DNA of 64,000 bases from Pseudomonas paraeruginosa PA7 (GTDB lineage Bacteria > Pseudomonadota > Gammaproteobacteria > Pseudomonadales > Pseudomonadaceae), in assembly GCF_000017205.1 (NCBI RefSeq), contig NC_009656.1:5634501-5698500 (forward strand), given 5' to 3'. Shown piece by piece: positions 38,138 through 46,887 of the stretch. The translations under genes and the position numbers were made by a program. Position 1 is the stretch's first letter, and the number at the start of each line of letters is the position of its first letter. The notes under the pieces are model-generated. The model had not been told where the DNA came from and ran no database searches. It saw nothing but the letters and a program-made list of their open reading frames with translations.

Positions 38138-39028
38138 TCAGGCGGCGGCGCGGCTGGCGCGCCACTGGGGCAGGCCGATGAGCACCACGGCGCTGATGAT
38201 CACCACCATCGCCAGAGCTTCCATGCCACCGATGTGCTCGCCGGCGAACAGGGTACCGAGCAGCACCGCCACCGCCGGGTTGACGTAGGCGTAGCTGGTG
38301 GCGGCCGCCGGGCGCACGTTGCGCAGCAGGTACTGGTAGGCGCTGAAGGCGATGATCGAGCCGAACAGGATCAGGTACACCAGCGCCAGCCAGCCGCTGG
38401 TGCTCGGCCAGTGCTCCATGCGCTCGCCGCTGGCCAGGCTGCCGACCAGCAGCACCGCGCCGCCGACCAGCATTTCCGCGGCGCTGGCCATCGGCCCGGC
38501 CGGCAGCGACAGGCGCCGGCTCCATACCGAGCCGAAGGCCCAGGAAGCGGCGGCGAACAGGATCAGGCCGGCGCCGGCGGGGCTGGCCTGGAGGTTCGAG
38601 CCGAGGTTGAGCAGGACGATGCCGGACAGCCCGAGGACGATGCCGCCCCACTCCAGGGTGGTATTGCGCTGGCCGAAGAGCTGGCTGAACAGCAGGGTGA
38701 ACAGCGGCACCGTGGCCACCGCCAGGGCCGCCACTCCGGAGGACACGCCCCAGTGCTCGGCCACCGTCACCCCGCCGTTGCCACAGCTGAGCAGGAGGAT
38801 CCCGACGATCCCCGCCCCACGCCATTCGCGCCAGGTCGGCAGCGGCGCGCCGCGCCAGCGCAGCCAGGCGAACATCAGGCCGCCGGCGATGACGAAGCGC
38901 ACCCCGGCCATCAGCATGGGCGGCCAGGACTCGACGCCGAAGCGGATCGCCAGGTAGGTGGAGCCCCAGATGAAATACAGGGCGAAGAACGCACCGAGAA
39001 GCAACAGCGGAATGCGGCGGGCTGGCAT
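38138..39028 (-). CDS. EamA/DMT-family exporter (YedA-like)
   Basis: This 296-residue protein with ten membrane helices contains the YedA-type N-terminus LLLGAFFALYFIWGSTYLAIRFGVESWPPMLMAGVRF and second-repeat motifs YQYLLRNVRPAAATSYAYVNPAVAVLLG. The substrate is unknown. The ATG at 39028 gives MPARRIPLLLLGAF. It is divergent from an Lrp/AsnC regulator 154 nt away, an arrangement typical of amino-acid exporters under control of their adjacent Lrp-like regulator. Confidence 0.88.
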   Translation of the reverse strand: MPARRIPLLLLGAFFALYFIWGSTYLAIRFGVESWPPMLMAGVRFVIAGGLMFAWLRWRGAPLPTWREWRGAGIVGILLLSCGNGGVTVAEHWGVSSGVAALAVATVPLFTLLFSQLFGQRNTTLEWGGIVLGLSGIVLLNLGSNLQASPAGAGLILFAAASWAFGSVWSRRLSLPAGPMASAAEMLVGGAVLLVGSLASGERMEHWPSTSGWLALVYLILFGSIIAFSAYQYLLRNVRPAAATSYAYVNPAVAVLLGTLFAGEHIGGMEALAMVVIISAVVLIGLPQWRASRAAA

Positions 39029-39182
39029 GGAGGACACTCGACAGGACAGGCAGGAGTAAGACCTCATTTTATGAGCCCGCTACCCGGCGGTTAAGGCACA
39101 GCCGCTGGTTATCGCGGCGTAACACTTTTCTTTCCACGGAAATCGGCCATGCTTTCCGTCGATTCGACAATCGGGATCCACC

Positions 39183-39650
39183 ATGGACAAATATGACCGC
39201 GCGCTCCTCGCCGCCCTGATCGACAATGGCCGCCTGACCTTCGCCGAACTGGCCCGGCGCATCAACCTGTCGCCGCCGGCGGTGGCCGACCGGGTCGCCA
39301 AGCTGGAGGCCGAAGGGGTGATCACCGGCTACCACGCCTCGGTGAACCTGGCCAAGCTCGGCCTGCCCATCGAGTGCGTGATCGAACTGCGGATCACCGA
39401 GAAGGATTGCCAGTCGGTGCTCGACGAACTGGCGCGGATTCCCCAGCTGACCCTCTGCCACCGGATCACCGGCGACGCCTGCGTGCTGATGAAGGCCGCC
39501 GTGGCCTCGATGCCGGAGCTGCAGGACCTGATCGACCGGCTGATGAAGTTCGGCATCAGCAAGACCTCGATGATCCTCTCCACCCCCTTCGCCGACCGCC
39601 AGCCGGCGAGCCTGCGGGGACAGGACGGGAATGGCGGATACGCGGCGTGA
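39183..39650 (+). CDS. Lrp/AsnC-family transcriptional regulator
   Basis: This 155-residue regulator has an N-terminal helix-turn-helix (MDKYDRALLAALIDNGRLTFAELARRINLSPPAVADRVAKLEAEGVI) and a C-terminal RAM domain (INLAKLG-like strand, VIELRITEKDCQSVLDELARIPQL, CHRITGDACVLMKAAV). It is divergent from the YedA-like exporter, which is its most likely target, in response to an amino acid. No palindromic site is obvious in the 154-nt gap. Confidence 0.9.
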   Translation: MDKYDRALLAALIDNGRLTFAELARRINLSPPAVADRVAKLEAEGVITGYHASVNLAKLGLPIECVIELRITEKDCQSVLDELARIPQLTLCHRITGDACVLMKAAVASMPELQDLIDRLMKFGISKTSMILSTPFADRQPASLRGQDGNGGYAA

Positions 39651-39749
39651 GCCCTTCGCCGGGGTTGTCCCGGCAGGCGCCGGGAACGGTACCTTCATCA
39701 CCGCCCCCCGAACCGTAGGGCAATGAAATGGACTCCTCCCTCCTAATTA

Positions 39750-39776
39750 CGAATAACGCCAATGGCGTTATCCGCC
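39750..39776. repeat. REP-like intergenic palindrome, copy 2
   Basis: CGAATAACGCC-AATG-GCGTTATCCGCC, the same element as copies 1 and 3 in the opposite orientation. Confidence 0.75.
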
Positions 39777-39811
39777 GCAGCGGCATTTCAGGCCGATAGC
39801 GGAGCCGCCCT

Positions 39812-39834
39812 CTCTCTTCAGCGAGAGCTTTTTT
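39812..39834 (+). terminator. Possible terminator downstream of the Lrp gene
   Basis: CTCTC-TTCAGC-GAGAG followed by CTTTTTTC: a short 5-bp stem but a good T tract, 160 nt after the stop codon. Confidence 0.4.
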
Positions 39835-39990
39835 CGTGCAGGCGTCGAATCCGATGTCTCCACCGCCGTCGGCCAATCCGAACCCGAACCGTAGGTCGCC
39901 GGCAAAAAAAGGCGGTCCCGCTCGCACGGCACCGCCCAAGTCACGGAGTTGCTTACATCGTCGAGCGACAACGCCGCTCGCCCTATTGGA

Positions 39991-41268
39991 TTACCGTTCG
40001 ATGATCGCGGTCACACCCTGCCCACCGGCCGCGCAGATGGAGATCAGCCCGCGCCCCTGTTCAGCCGTCGAAAGCAGCTTGGCCAGGTTGGCAACGATCC
40101 GCCCGCCGGTGGCGGCGAACGGGTGGCCGGCGGCCAGCGAGCTGCCCTTGACGTTGAGCCTGCCGCGGTCGATCGAGCCCAGCGGCTGCTCGAGGCCGAG
40201 GCGCGTCTTGCAGTACTCGGCATCCTCCCAGGCCTTCAGGGTGCAGAGCACCTGGGCGGCAAAGGCCTCGTGGATCTCGTAGTAGTCGAAGTCCTGCAGG
40301 CTCAGCCCGTTGCGCGCCAGCAGCCGCGGTACCGCGTAGACCGGCGCCATCAGCAGGCCTTCCTCGCGGTTGACGAAGTTCACCGCCGCCGCCTCGCCAT
40401 CCTTGAAGTAGGCCAGGATCGGCAGGCCGCGCGCCTTCGCCCACTCCTCGCTGGCCAGCAGCACCACCGAGGCGCCGTCGGTCAGCGGCGTGGAATTGGC
40501 CGCCGTGAGGGTGCCACGCGCGCCGCGCTCGAACACCGGCTTGAGGGTGCCGATCTTCTCCAGGTCGATATCCGGGCGCAGGTTCTGGTCGCGGGTCAGG
40601 CCGCGGAACGGCGTCATCAGATCGTTCTGCCAGCCTTCGTCGTAGGCCGCGGCCAGCTTGTGGTGGCTCTCGAAGGCCAGCCTGTCCTGCTCGTCGCGGG
40701 GGATCTGCCAGGTCTGCGCCATCAGTTCGCAGGATTCGCCCATCGACAGCCCGGTACGCGGCTCGCCGTTGCGCGGGATGGCCGGGACCACATGGCGCGG
40801 GCGGATCTTCAGCAGGCTCTTGAGTTTGTCCAGGTTGCTCTTGCCACGGTTGGCCTCGAGAAGGATCTTGCGCAACCCTTCGTTGACTCCGATCGGCGCG
40901 TCGGACGTGGTGTCGACGCCGCCGGCGATACCGCTGTCGATCTGCCCGAGAGCGATCTTGTTGGCCACCAGGATCGCCGCCTCCAGCCCGGTGCCACAGG
41001 CCTGCTGGATGTCGTAGGCCGGGGTTTCCGGGGCCAGGCGCGAGCCGAGCACGCATTCGCGGGTCAGGTTGAAGTCGCGCGAGTGCTTCAGCACAGCGCC
41101 GGCCACCACCTCGCCAAGGCGCTCGCCGTGCAGGTTGTAGCGTTCCACCAGACCTTCCAGCGCGGAAGTGAGCATCTCCTGGTTGCTCGCCGTGGCATAC
41201 ACGGTGTTCGAGCGGGCGAAGGGAATACGGTTGCCGCCGACAATGGCGACCCGGCGCAGCTGGGTCAT
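39991..41268 (-). CDS. Acyl-CoA thiolase (FadI/FadA2-like)
   Basis: This 425-residue thiolase cleaves or forms 3-ketoacyl-CoA. The acylated nucleophile Cys lies in YDIQQACGTGLEAAI, with GIAGGVDTTSDAP following. The C-terminal site has EIHEAFAAQVL, GSSLAAGHPFAATGGR and the second Cys in SICAAGGQGVTAI. Length and the PVYAVPRLLAR region fit FadI-type enzymes. It is divergent from the FabG4-like gene with 254 nt between, and together with the MaoC gene forms a ketoacyl-processing set. Confidence 0.92.
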   Translation of the reverse strand: MTQLRRVAIVGGNRIPFARSNTVYATASNQEMLTSALEGLVERYNLHGERLGEVVAGAVLKHSRDFNLTRECVLGSRLAPETPAYDIQQACGTGLEAAILVANKIALGQIDSGIAGGVDTTSDAPIGVNEGLRKILLEANRGKSNLDKLKSLLKIRPRHVVPAIPRNGEPRTGLSMGESCELMAQTWQIPRDEQDRLAFESHHKLAAAYDEGWQNDLMTPFRGLTRDQNLRPDIDLEKIGTLKPVFERGARGTLTAANSTPLTDGASVVLLASEEWAKARGLPILAYFKDGEAAAVNFVNREEGLLMAPVYAVPRLLARNGLSLQDFDYYEIHEAFAAQVLCTLKAWEDAEYCKTRLGLEQPLGSIDRGRLNVKGSSLAAGHPFAATGGRIVANLAKLLSTAEQGRGLISICAAGGQGVTAIIER

Positions 41269-41320
41269 GGAAGAACTCCTTGCTGGAATCGTTTACGCCG
41301 AGCCGAGGCTCGACCCGTTA

Positions 41321-41334
41321 ACTGAGCGGTCAGT
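41321..41334. promoter_or_regulatory. Inverted repeat between thiolase and FabG4-like genes
   Basis: ACTGA-GCGG-TCAGT, preceded by TTA, resembles TetR-family operators. It lies 53 nt upstream of the thiolase start. The regulator is unknown. Confidence 0.45.
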
Positions 41335-41522
41335 GGCGCACAGGCTAACCTTAGCCGGTCGCGTCGCATTGGCCGCCCTGCCGTTATCCCGGTCAGCGCG
41401 GTCAATTGCGGCGAACAGGTGGCTGCGTAGAGTTGTCCACACTGTTACCCGCGTTCCCTCGGCATCGTTGGCCGGCGGAATCCACCTTCAGCCTTGGAGC
41501 CTTTCCACCGGGAGCTCGTTCC

Positions 41523-42878
41523 ATGACCGATCGTTACATCGCCTTCGCCAACTCCCCCGTCGGCCGCCGCCTGGTTGGCGCCGTCGGCCTTCCCTCCCCG
41601 CTGCGCCTGGAGCGCTGGCAGGCCGGCCGGGTGCGGCCGGTGGACGGCCCGCTGGTGATCGGCGGGAACGGCGCGTTGGCCGAGGCCGTGCTGCCCTTCG
41701 CCGGCAAGCTGACCGACGCGGTATTCGCCGCCGTCGAGGGGCAGTTCGACCTGCCGCGCTGGACCGCCGAACACAGCCCGCGGGCCAAGGCGGTGCTGTT
41801 CGACGCCAGCGGCCTGACCCGCTTCGAGCAGCTGGTAGCGCTGCGCGACTTCTTCCAGCCGGTGCTCAAGGGCCTCGACAAGTGCCCGAAAGTGGTGGTC
41901 CTCGGACGCGCCCCGGAATCCCTCAAGGACCCGGTCGCCGCCAGCGTGCAACGCAGCCTGGAAGGTTTCACCCGGTCCCTGGGCAAGGAAATCCGCCGCG
42001 GCGGCAACGTGCAGCTGCTGTACGTCGGCAAGGGCGCCGAGGACCAACTGGAAGGCGCGCTGCGCTTCTTCCTCTCGCCGAAGAGCGCCTACGTCTCCGG
42101 CCAGGTGATCCGCCTCGCCGCCAACAGCGCCCAGGTCCACGACTGGAGCAAGCCACTGGCCGGCCAGCGCGCGTTGGTCACCGGCGCCGCCCGCGGCATC
42201 GGTGCGGCCATCGCGGAAACCCTGGCACGCGACGGCGCCGAAGTGGTGCTGCTCGATGTGCCGCCGGCCAGGGACGCCCTCGAAGGCCTCGCCGCGCGCC
42301 TCGGCGGCCGCGCCGTGGCCCTCGACATCTGCGCCGCCGACGCCGGGCAGAAGCTGGTGGACGCGCTGCCCGACGGCATAGACATCGTCGTGCACAACGC
42401 CGGGATCACCCGCGACAAGACCCTGGCGAAGATGAGCAGCGACTTCTGGAATTCGGTGATCGATGTCAACCTCAATGCCCCGCAGGTGCTGACCCAGGCT
42501 CTGCTCGACGGCGGCAAGCTGCACGACAACGGCCGGGTGGTGCTGCTGGCCTCCATCAGCGGCATCGCCGGCAACCTCGGGCAGAGCAACTACGCGGTGA
42601 GCAAGGCCGGCCTGATCGGCCTGGCCCAGGCCTGGGCGCCGGCCCTGGGCAAGCGCGGCATCACCATCAATGCGGTGGCGCCGGGCTTCATCGAGACGCA
42701 GATGACCGCCGCCATCCCGCTGACCATCCGCGAGGCCGGCCGGCGAATGAACTCCATGAGCCAGGGCGGCCTGCCGCAAGATGTCGCCGAGACGGTGGCC
42801 TGGTTCGCCCAGCCATCGTCCGGCGCGGTCAGCGGCCAGGTGCTGAGGGTATGCGGGCAGAGCCTGCTGGGGGCTTGA
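41523..42878 (+). CDS. High-molecular-weight 3-oxoacyl-reductase (FabG4-like SDR)
   Basis: This 451-residue short-chain dehydrogenase carries an N-terminal, degenerate flavodoxin-like domain of about 205 residues. It is followed by a complete SDR domain: ALVTGAARGIGAAIAETLARDGAEVVLLD for NAD(P), VHNAGITRDKTLAKM, catalytic Ser in LLASISGIAG and NYAVSK with Tyr and Lys. This layout matches mycobacterial FabG4, which reduces long-chain 3-ketoacyl-CoA. The ATG at 41523 follows GGGAG. The neighbouring thiolase and MaoC genes fit one pathway. Confidence 0.9.
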   Translation: MTDRYIAFANSPVGRRLVGAVGLPSPLRLERWQAGRVRPVDGPLVIGGNGALAEAVLPFAGKLTDAVFAAVEGQFDLPRWTAEHSPRAKAVLFDASGLTRFEQLVALRDFFQPVLKGLDKCPKVVVLGRAPESLKDPVAASVQRSLEGFTRSLGKEIRRGGNVQLLYVGKGAEDQLEGALRFFLSPKSAYVSGQVIRLAANSAQVHDWSKPLAGQRALVTGAARGIGAAIAETLARDGAEVVLLDVPPARDALEGLAARLGGRAVALDICAADAGQKLVDALPDGIDIVVHNAGITRDKTLAKMSSDFWNSVIDVNLNAPQVLTQALLDGGKLHDNGRVVLLASISGIAGNLGQSNYAVSKAGLIGLAQAWAPALGKRGITINAVAPGFIETQMTAAIPLTIREAGRRMNSMSQGGLPQDVAETVAWFAQPSSGAVSGQVLRVCGQSLLGA

Positions 42879-42948
42879 GGCGGCCCTGTCGCCCACGGCG
42901 ACGGCCTCCCGCACCGGGAAAACGCCGGCAGCCCCCTGCGGGCAGGTC

Positions 42949-43950
42949 CTAGCCGCGTCCCTGTTGCCCGCGCCGGCGGAATTCCACCGGCGTCTCGCCG
43001 ACCCAGCGCTTGAACGCGCGATAGAAGGTGCTCGGCTCGGAAAAACCGGTGCGTTCGACGATCACTTCGATGCGCTCGTCGGTCTTCAGCAGCAGTTCCT
43101 TGGCCAGGCGGCAGCGGTAGTCGGTAACCAGATCGTTGAAGCGCACCCCGGCCATCGCCAGGCGTTCGCGCAGACGTCGGGCCGGCATGCCGAGGCGGGC
43201 GGCGACCTGCTCCAGGGTGGCGCCGCCGTCCACCAGCAGTTCGCCGATCAGTTCGCGAACCTGGCGCACCAGGTCCAGGCGCTCGACCTCGGCCAGTTGC
43301 CGGCGCGCCAGCGACTCGTGCATGCGCAGCAGTTCCGGGGCGGCATGGCGCGAGGGCTTGTCCAGCACCGCGGCGTCGAACACCAGCGCGTAGCGCGGCA
43401 TGCCGAGGATCGTCGGGCAGCCATAGACCGCGCGGTAGCGCTCCATCGGCGCGCCGGTTTCGTTCATCAGTTGCACTTCCAGCGGCCTGAACTCGCCCTC
43501 GGTGAGCGCACCGAACAGGCGGATCACCGCGCCGGCGAGCATTTCCGGGAAGTGCCGGTTGATCGCCGGCGATTCGCCCAGCGACAGCACCGCGCGCTCG
43601 CCCTCCACCTCCAGTTGCGCCTGCAGGGTGTCGGACAGCAGGCGTACATAGCGCAGGGAATGGCGCAGGCCGGCGCCGAAGGTATCGCTGGAGAGGAACA
43701 GGTATTCCAGGAGCAGGCCGTGGAACGCCGGCAGGTGCTCGGCCAGGTGCAGGCCGACATGCTCTTCGCCGCACTCCTCGGCGGCGGCCTTCCAGAACAG
43801 GTTCTGTGCGGAATGGGGGAAACGGCCGGCCGGCAGGCCACCCGGCGGCAGCCCGACACGGACCAGGACCCGGTCCGGATCGCAGCCGCTGGCGCGCAGG
43901 GCGTCGATCACCGGGCGCATCAGCGCTACATCGTCGGTCAGATCACGCAT
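42949..43950 (-). CDS. AraC-family transcriptional regulator (OruR-like layout)
   Basis: This 333-residue regulator has an N-terminal Arabinose_bd/DUF domain (about 1-190, starting MRDLTDDVALMRPVIDALRASG) and a C-terminal double helix-turn-helix (LEQVAARLGMPARRLRERLAMAG and VIVERTGFSEPSTFYRAFKRWVGETPVEFRR). It lies between the FabG4-like and MaoC genes on the opposite strand and is the plausible regulator of that set. The effector is unknown. It is convergent with the FabG4-like gene, with a 70-nt gap. Confidence 0.9.
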   Translation of the reverse strand: MRDLTDDVALMRPVIDALRASGCDPDRVLVRVGLPPGGLPAGRFPHSAQNLFWKAAAEECGEEHVGLHLAEHLPAFHGLLLEYLFLSSDTFGAGLRHSLRYVRLLSDTLQAQLEVEGERAVLSLGESPAINRHFPEMLAGAVIRLFGALTEGEFRPLEVQLMNETGAPMERYRAVYGCPTILGMPRYALVFDAAVLDKPSRHAAPELLRMHESLARRQLAEVERLDLVRQVRELIGELLVDGGATLEQVAARLGMPARRLRERLAMAGVRFNDLVTDYRCRLAKELLLKTDERIEVIVERTGFSEPSTFYRAFKRWVGETPVEFRRRGQQGRG

Positions 43951-44210
43951 GGTGTTTTTTCTAGTTATCCATGGGGCGGGCCCATCTTAGGCAGCTTTGC
44001 CGTCCCCTCTCAAGGAGAGGCCATAGAAATAACCCAACCCGCAGGATGGAAAAACCCTCAGATCGACTAGCCACCGGCGTGGTCGAAAATCTCGATGCAG
44101 ACGCATCCCGGAGCCGATTGACCGCCCTGCCAGCGGCGCCGGCCAGGCGGCCAATGCCTGCGCCGGGAGCTCGACTAAGCTGACAGCCACCAATTTCGAG
44201 GAGATGTCCA

Positions 44211-45068
44211 ATGCCCACCGCCTGGCTCGACCTGCCCGCCCCCCCCGCCCTGCCCGGCCTGTTCCTGCGCGCGGCCCTGCGCCGCGGCATCCGTGGCAAG
44301 GTCCTGCCCGAACGCGGCCTGCGCAGCCAGGTCACGGTGGACCCGAAGCATCTCGAGCGCTACCGCCAGGTCTGCGGCTTCCGCGACGACGGCCTGCTGC
44401 CGCCGACCTACCCGCACATCCTCGCCTTCCCGCTGCAGATGGCGCTGCTCACCGACCAGCGCTTCCCCTTCCCGCTGCTCGGCCTGGTCCACCTGGAGAA
44501 CCGCATCGACGTGCTGCGCGCGCTCGGCGGCCTCGGCCCGTTCACCGTGAGCGTGGCGGTGGAAAACCTGCAGCCGCACGACAAGGGCGCCACCTTCAGC
44601 ATCGTCACCCGCCTGGAGGACCAGCTCGGCCTGCTCTGGATCGGCGACAGCAAGGTACTCTGCCGTGGCGTCAAGGTAGCCGGCGAGATTCCGCCGAAAG
44701 CCGAGCAGGAGCCGCTGCCGCTGGAGCCGGTCGACAACTGGAAGGCGCCCGCCGACATCGGCCGGCGCTATGCCCGTGCCGCCGGCGACTACAACCCGAT
44801 CCACCTGTCGGCCCCCAGCGCCAGGCTGTTCGGTTTTCCCCGCGCCATCGCCCATGGCCTGTGGAACAAGGCGCGCAGCCTGGCCGCCCTCGGCGAACGC
44901 CTGCCGGCCTCGGGCTACCGGGTCGAGGTGCGCTTCCAGAAGCCGGTGCTGCTGCCGGCCAGCGTCACCCTGCTGGCCAGCGCGGCGGCGGCGGACGGCC
45001 AGTTCAGCCTGCGCGGCAAGGACGACCTGCCGCACATGGCCGGCCAGTGGAGCCAGCTACAGGGCTGA
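44211..45068 (+). CDS. MaoC-family (R)-specific enoyl-CoA hydratase/dehydratase
   Basis: This 285-residue protein has two hot-dog folds. The first is degenerate. The second contains the hydratase motif YARAAGDYNPIHLSAPSARLFGFPRAIAHGLW, with the catalytic Asp and His of (R)-hydratases. The size and layout match HtdX/FAS1-type MaoC proteins. The start at 44211 is 3 nt after GAGGAGATGTCCA; an upstream ATG at 44204 is out of frame. It is separated from the FabG4-like gene by the AraC gene. Confidence 0.88.
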   Translation: MPTAWLDLPAPPALPGLFLRAALRRGIRGKVLPERGLRSQVTVDPKHLERYRQVCGFRDDGLLPPTYPHILAFPLQMALLTDQRFPFPLLGLVHLENRIDVLRALGGLGPFTVSVAVENLQPHDKGATFSIVTRLEDQLGLLWIGDSKVLCRGVKVAGEIPPKAEQEPLPLEPVDNWKAPADIGRRYARAAGDYNPIHLSAPSARLFGFPRAIAHGLWNKARSLAALGERLPASGYRVEVRFQKPVLLPASVTLLASAAAADGQFSLRGKDDLPHMAGQWSQLQG

Positions 45069-45149
45069 CGCCGGTCCGCCATGCCTTGAAGCTTCGGGCG
45101 CAAAGCCCGAAGCTATGCGGCTGCTTCCCGCCACCGCGAAGAACCCCGC

Positions 45150-45455
45150 ATGAACCTGCACGAACTCACCGCGCGCCTGCACGCCATCCGCGACCGCAAC
45201 GACTGGCGCCAATTCCACAGCCCGAAGAACCTGGCCATGGCCGCCAGCGTCGAGATGGCCGAACTGGTGGAGATCTTCCAGTGGCTGACCGAAGAGCAGT
45301 CGCGCACGCTGCCGGCCGACCAGCTCGAGCACGCCGGCCAGGAAGTCGGCGACATCGTCCTTTATCTATTGCTGTTCTGCGCGGAAACCGGCCTCGACCT
45401 GGAACAGGTGGTGCGCGCCAAGCTGGCTGACTGCGAAAGGCGCTTCCTGTCATGA
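45150..45455 (+). CDS. MazG-like nucleotide pyrophosphohydrolase
   Basis: This 101-residue all-alpha NTP pyrophosphatase of the RS21-C6/dCTPase type has metal-ligand motifs EMAELVEIFQWL (E-x-x-E) and EVGDIVLYLLLF (E-x-x-D). It probably hydrolyses a non-canonical or dCTP-like nucleotide. The stop overlaps the cmoM start as ATGA, so the two are translationally coupled. Confidence 0.88.
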   Translation: MNLHELTARLHAIRDRNDWRQFHSPKNLAMAASVEMAELVEIFQWLTEEQSRTLPADQLEHAGQEVGDIVLYLLLFCAETGLDLEQVVRAKLADCERRFLS

Positions 45456-46201
45456 GTGACCGCCACTTCGACGAGTTGGCGACGCGCTTCGCCGAAAAGA
45501 TCTACGGCGGCGCCAAGGGCGCGATCCGCCTCGCGGTGCTCCAGGCGGACCTCGCCGAGGCGCTGCCGCAGCGGCCGCTGCGGGTCCTCGACATCGGCGC
45601 CGGGCTCGGCCACATGTCGCTCTGGCTGGCCACTCGCGGCCACCGCGTGACCCTCGCCGAGCCGGCGCTACCCATGCTCGACGGCGCCCGCCAGCGCTTC
45701 GCCGAGGCCGGGCAGGCCGCCGAATTCATCCAGGCGCCCTGGCAGGAACTGCCCGGCCAGCTCACCGAGCCCTACGACCTGGTACTCTGCCACGCCGTGC
45801 TCGAGTGGCTGGCCGAACCCCATGCGATCCTGCCAGTGCTGCACCGACTCTGCGCACCCGGCGGCTGGCTGTCGCTGGCCTTCTACAACCGCGATGCGCT
45901 GATCTACCGCAACCTGCTCAAGGGCCACTTCCGCAAGCTGCGCAAGGAACGCTTCGCCGGCGAGGGGCGGAGCCTGACCCCACAGCGCCCGCTCGACCCG
46001 CGCGAGCTGGAACAGGCGCTGGAAACGCGCTGGCGCATCGAGGCGCGCAGCGGCGTACGGGTGTTCCACGACTACATGCCGAGCGAGTTCCAGGCCAAGG
46101 CCGAGCCGCTCGACCTGGTGGAAATGGAACTGGCCTACCGCCGCCATCCGGCCTTCGCCGGGCTCGGTCGCTACCTGCACTGGCTGTGCCGACCGCAATG
46201 A
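45452..46201 (+). CDS. cmoM: tRNA 5-carboxymethoxyuridine methyltransferase CmoM
   Basis: CmoM methylates cmo5U34 in tRNA using SAM. The 249-residue class I methyltransferase matches E. coli CmoM along its length: FDELATRFAEKIYGGAKGAIRLAVLQADL, motif I VLDIGAGLGHMSLWLA, HAVLEWLAEP, LSLAFYNRDAL and the C-terminal GVRVFHDYM plus LGRYLHWL. It is coupled to the MazG-like gene by an ATGA overlap. Confidence 0.92.
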   Translation: MSDRHFDELATRFAEKIYGGAKGAIRLAVLQADLAEALPQRPLRVLDIGAGLGHMSLWLATRGHRVTLAEPALPMLDGARQRFAEAGQAAEFIQAPWQELPGQLTEPYDLVLCHAVLEWLAEPHAILPVLHRLCAPGGWLSLAFYNRDALIYRNLLKGHFRKLRKERFAGEGRSLTPQRPLDPRELEQALETRWRIEARSGVRVFHDYMPSEFQAKAEPLDLVEMELAYRRHPAFAGLGRYLHWLCRPQ

Positions 46202-46266
46202 AAGGCGCAGAATGCGGTCTGAGCCTGCAAGCGCCGCCGTCGTAGCGCGGCCACGGAGCGTCGAGC

Positions 46267-46887
46267 ATGCCATCGCGACTGTTGATCCTGCCGTTACTCG
46301 CCAGCCTGGCCGTACTCGCTGCCTGCCAGGGCGACAATCCCTATCGCGCCAGCGCCCTGCCCTACCCGCCGCAGCCGGCGGCGGCGGCCAATCCCGGCCT
46401 CGACCCCGGCGCCTACCCGGCGGCGCCGCGCGACTACGCCCGCTACCGCAGCTGGGACTGGGCCGCCGCCGGGGTCAGCGGCTTTCCCCAGGGCCTGGAC
46501 GACAACCAGCTACGCGACGCCGTCAGCCAGCAGCTCGATCAACGTGGCCTGCGTCCGGCGCGGCCGGGCACGGCCGCCGACCTGAAGGTCAGCGCCTTCC
46601 TGCGCAACGAGCTGCGCACCCGCCAGGTCACCGACTACTACGGCGGCTACTACGGCAACTACGGCGGCTGGCGCGATCCCTGGTACGGCTATGGCGCCAG
46701 CTACCCGGTGACCCGCAGCTACACCGTGCAGGTCACCGTGGTTCGCGTCGAGCTGGCCGACGCCCGCAGCGGCCAGCCGGTGTGGGGCAACAGCGCCGAG
46801 TTCGACTCCGGCGACTCCGCCAGCGAACAGGCCAAGGCCCTGCGCGAGGCGGTGAAGCGGGCGCTGTCGAACTACCCGCCGGGCTGA
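46267..46887 (+). CDS. DUF4136 lipoprotein with Tyr/Gly-rich insert (paralog 1)
   Basis: This 206-residue lipoprotein has signal MPSRLLILPLLASLAVLAAC with lipidated Cys20. A Pro/Ala-rich linker (about 30-55) precedes the DUF4136 domain: DYARYRSWDWA, DDNQLRDAVSQQLDQRGLRPA and ADLKVSAFLRN. A Tyr/Gly-rich insert (YYGGYYGNYGGWRD, about 124-137) precedes strands TVQVTVVRVELADARSGQPVWGNSAE. Function is unknown. It is related to the gene at 47936. The 3' end overlaps the convergent GDPD-like gene by 16 nt. Confidence 0.85.
   Translation: MPSRLLILPLLASLAVLAACQGDNPYRASALPYPPQPAAAANPGLDPGAYPAAPRDYARYRSWDWAAAGVSGFPQGLDDNQLRDAVSQQLDQRGLRPARPGTAADLKVSAFLRNELRTRQVTDYYGGYYGNYGGWRDPWYGYGASYPVTRSYTVQVTVVRVELADARSGQPVWGNSAEFDSGDSASEQAKALREAVKRALSNYPPG

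Larger units (their letters stand above)
39651..39990. other. 340-nt intergenic region with REP and terminator-like hairpin
   Basis: Between the convergent Lrp regulator and thiolase genes. It holds one REP-like palindrome (39750-39776) and a weak hairpin with a T tract (39812-39834). No open frame here has coding character. Confidence 0.6.
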
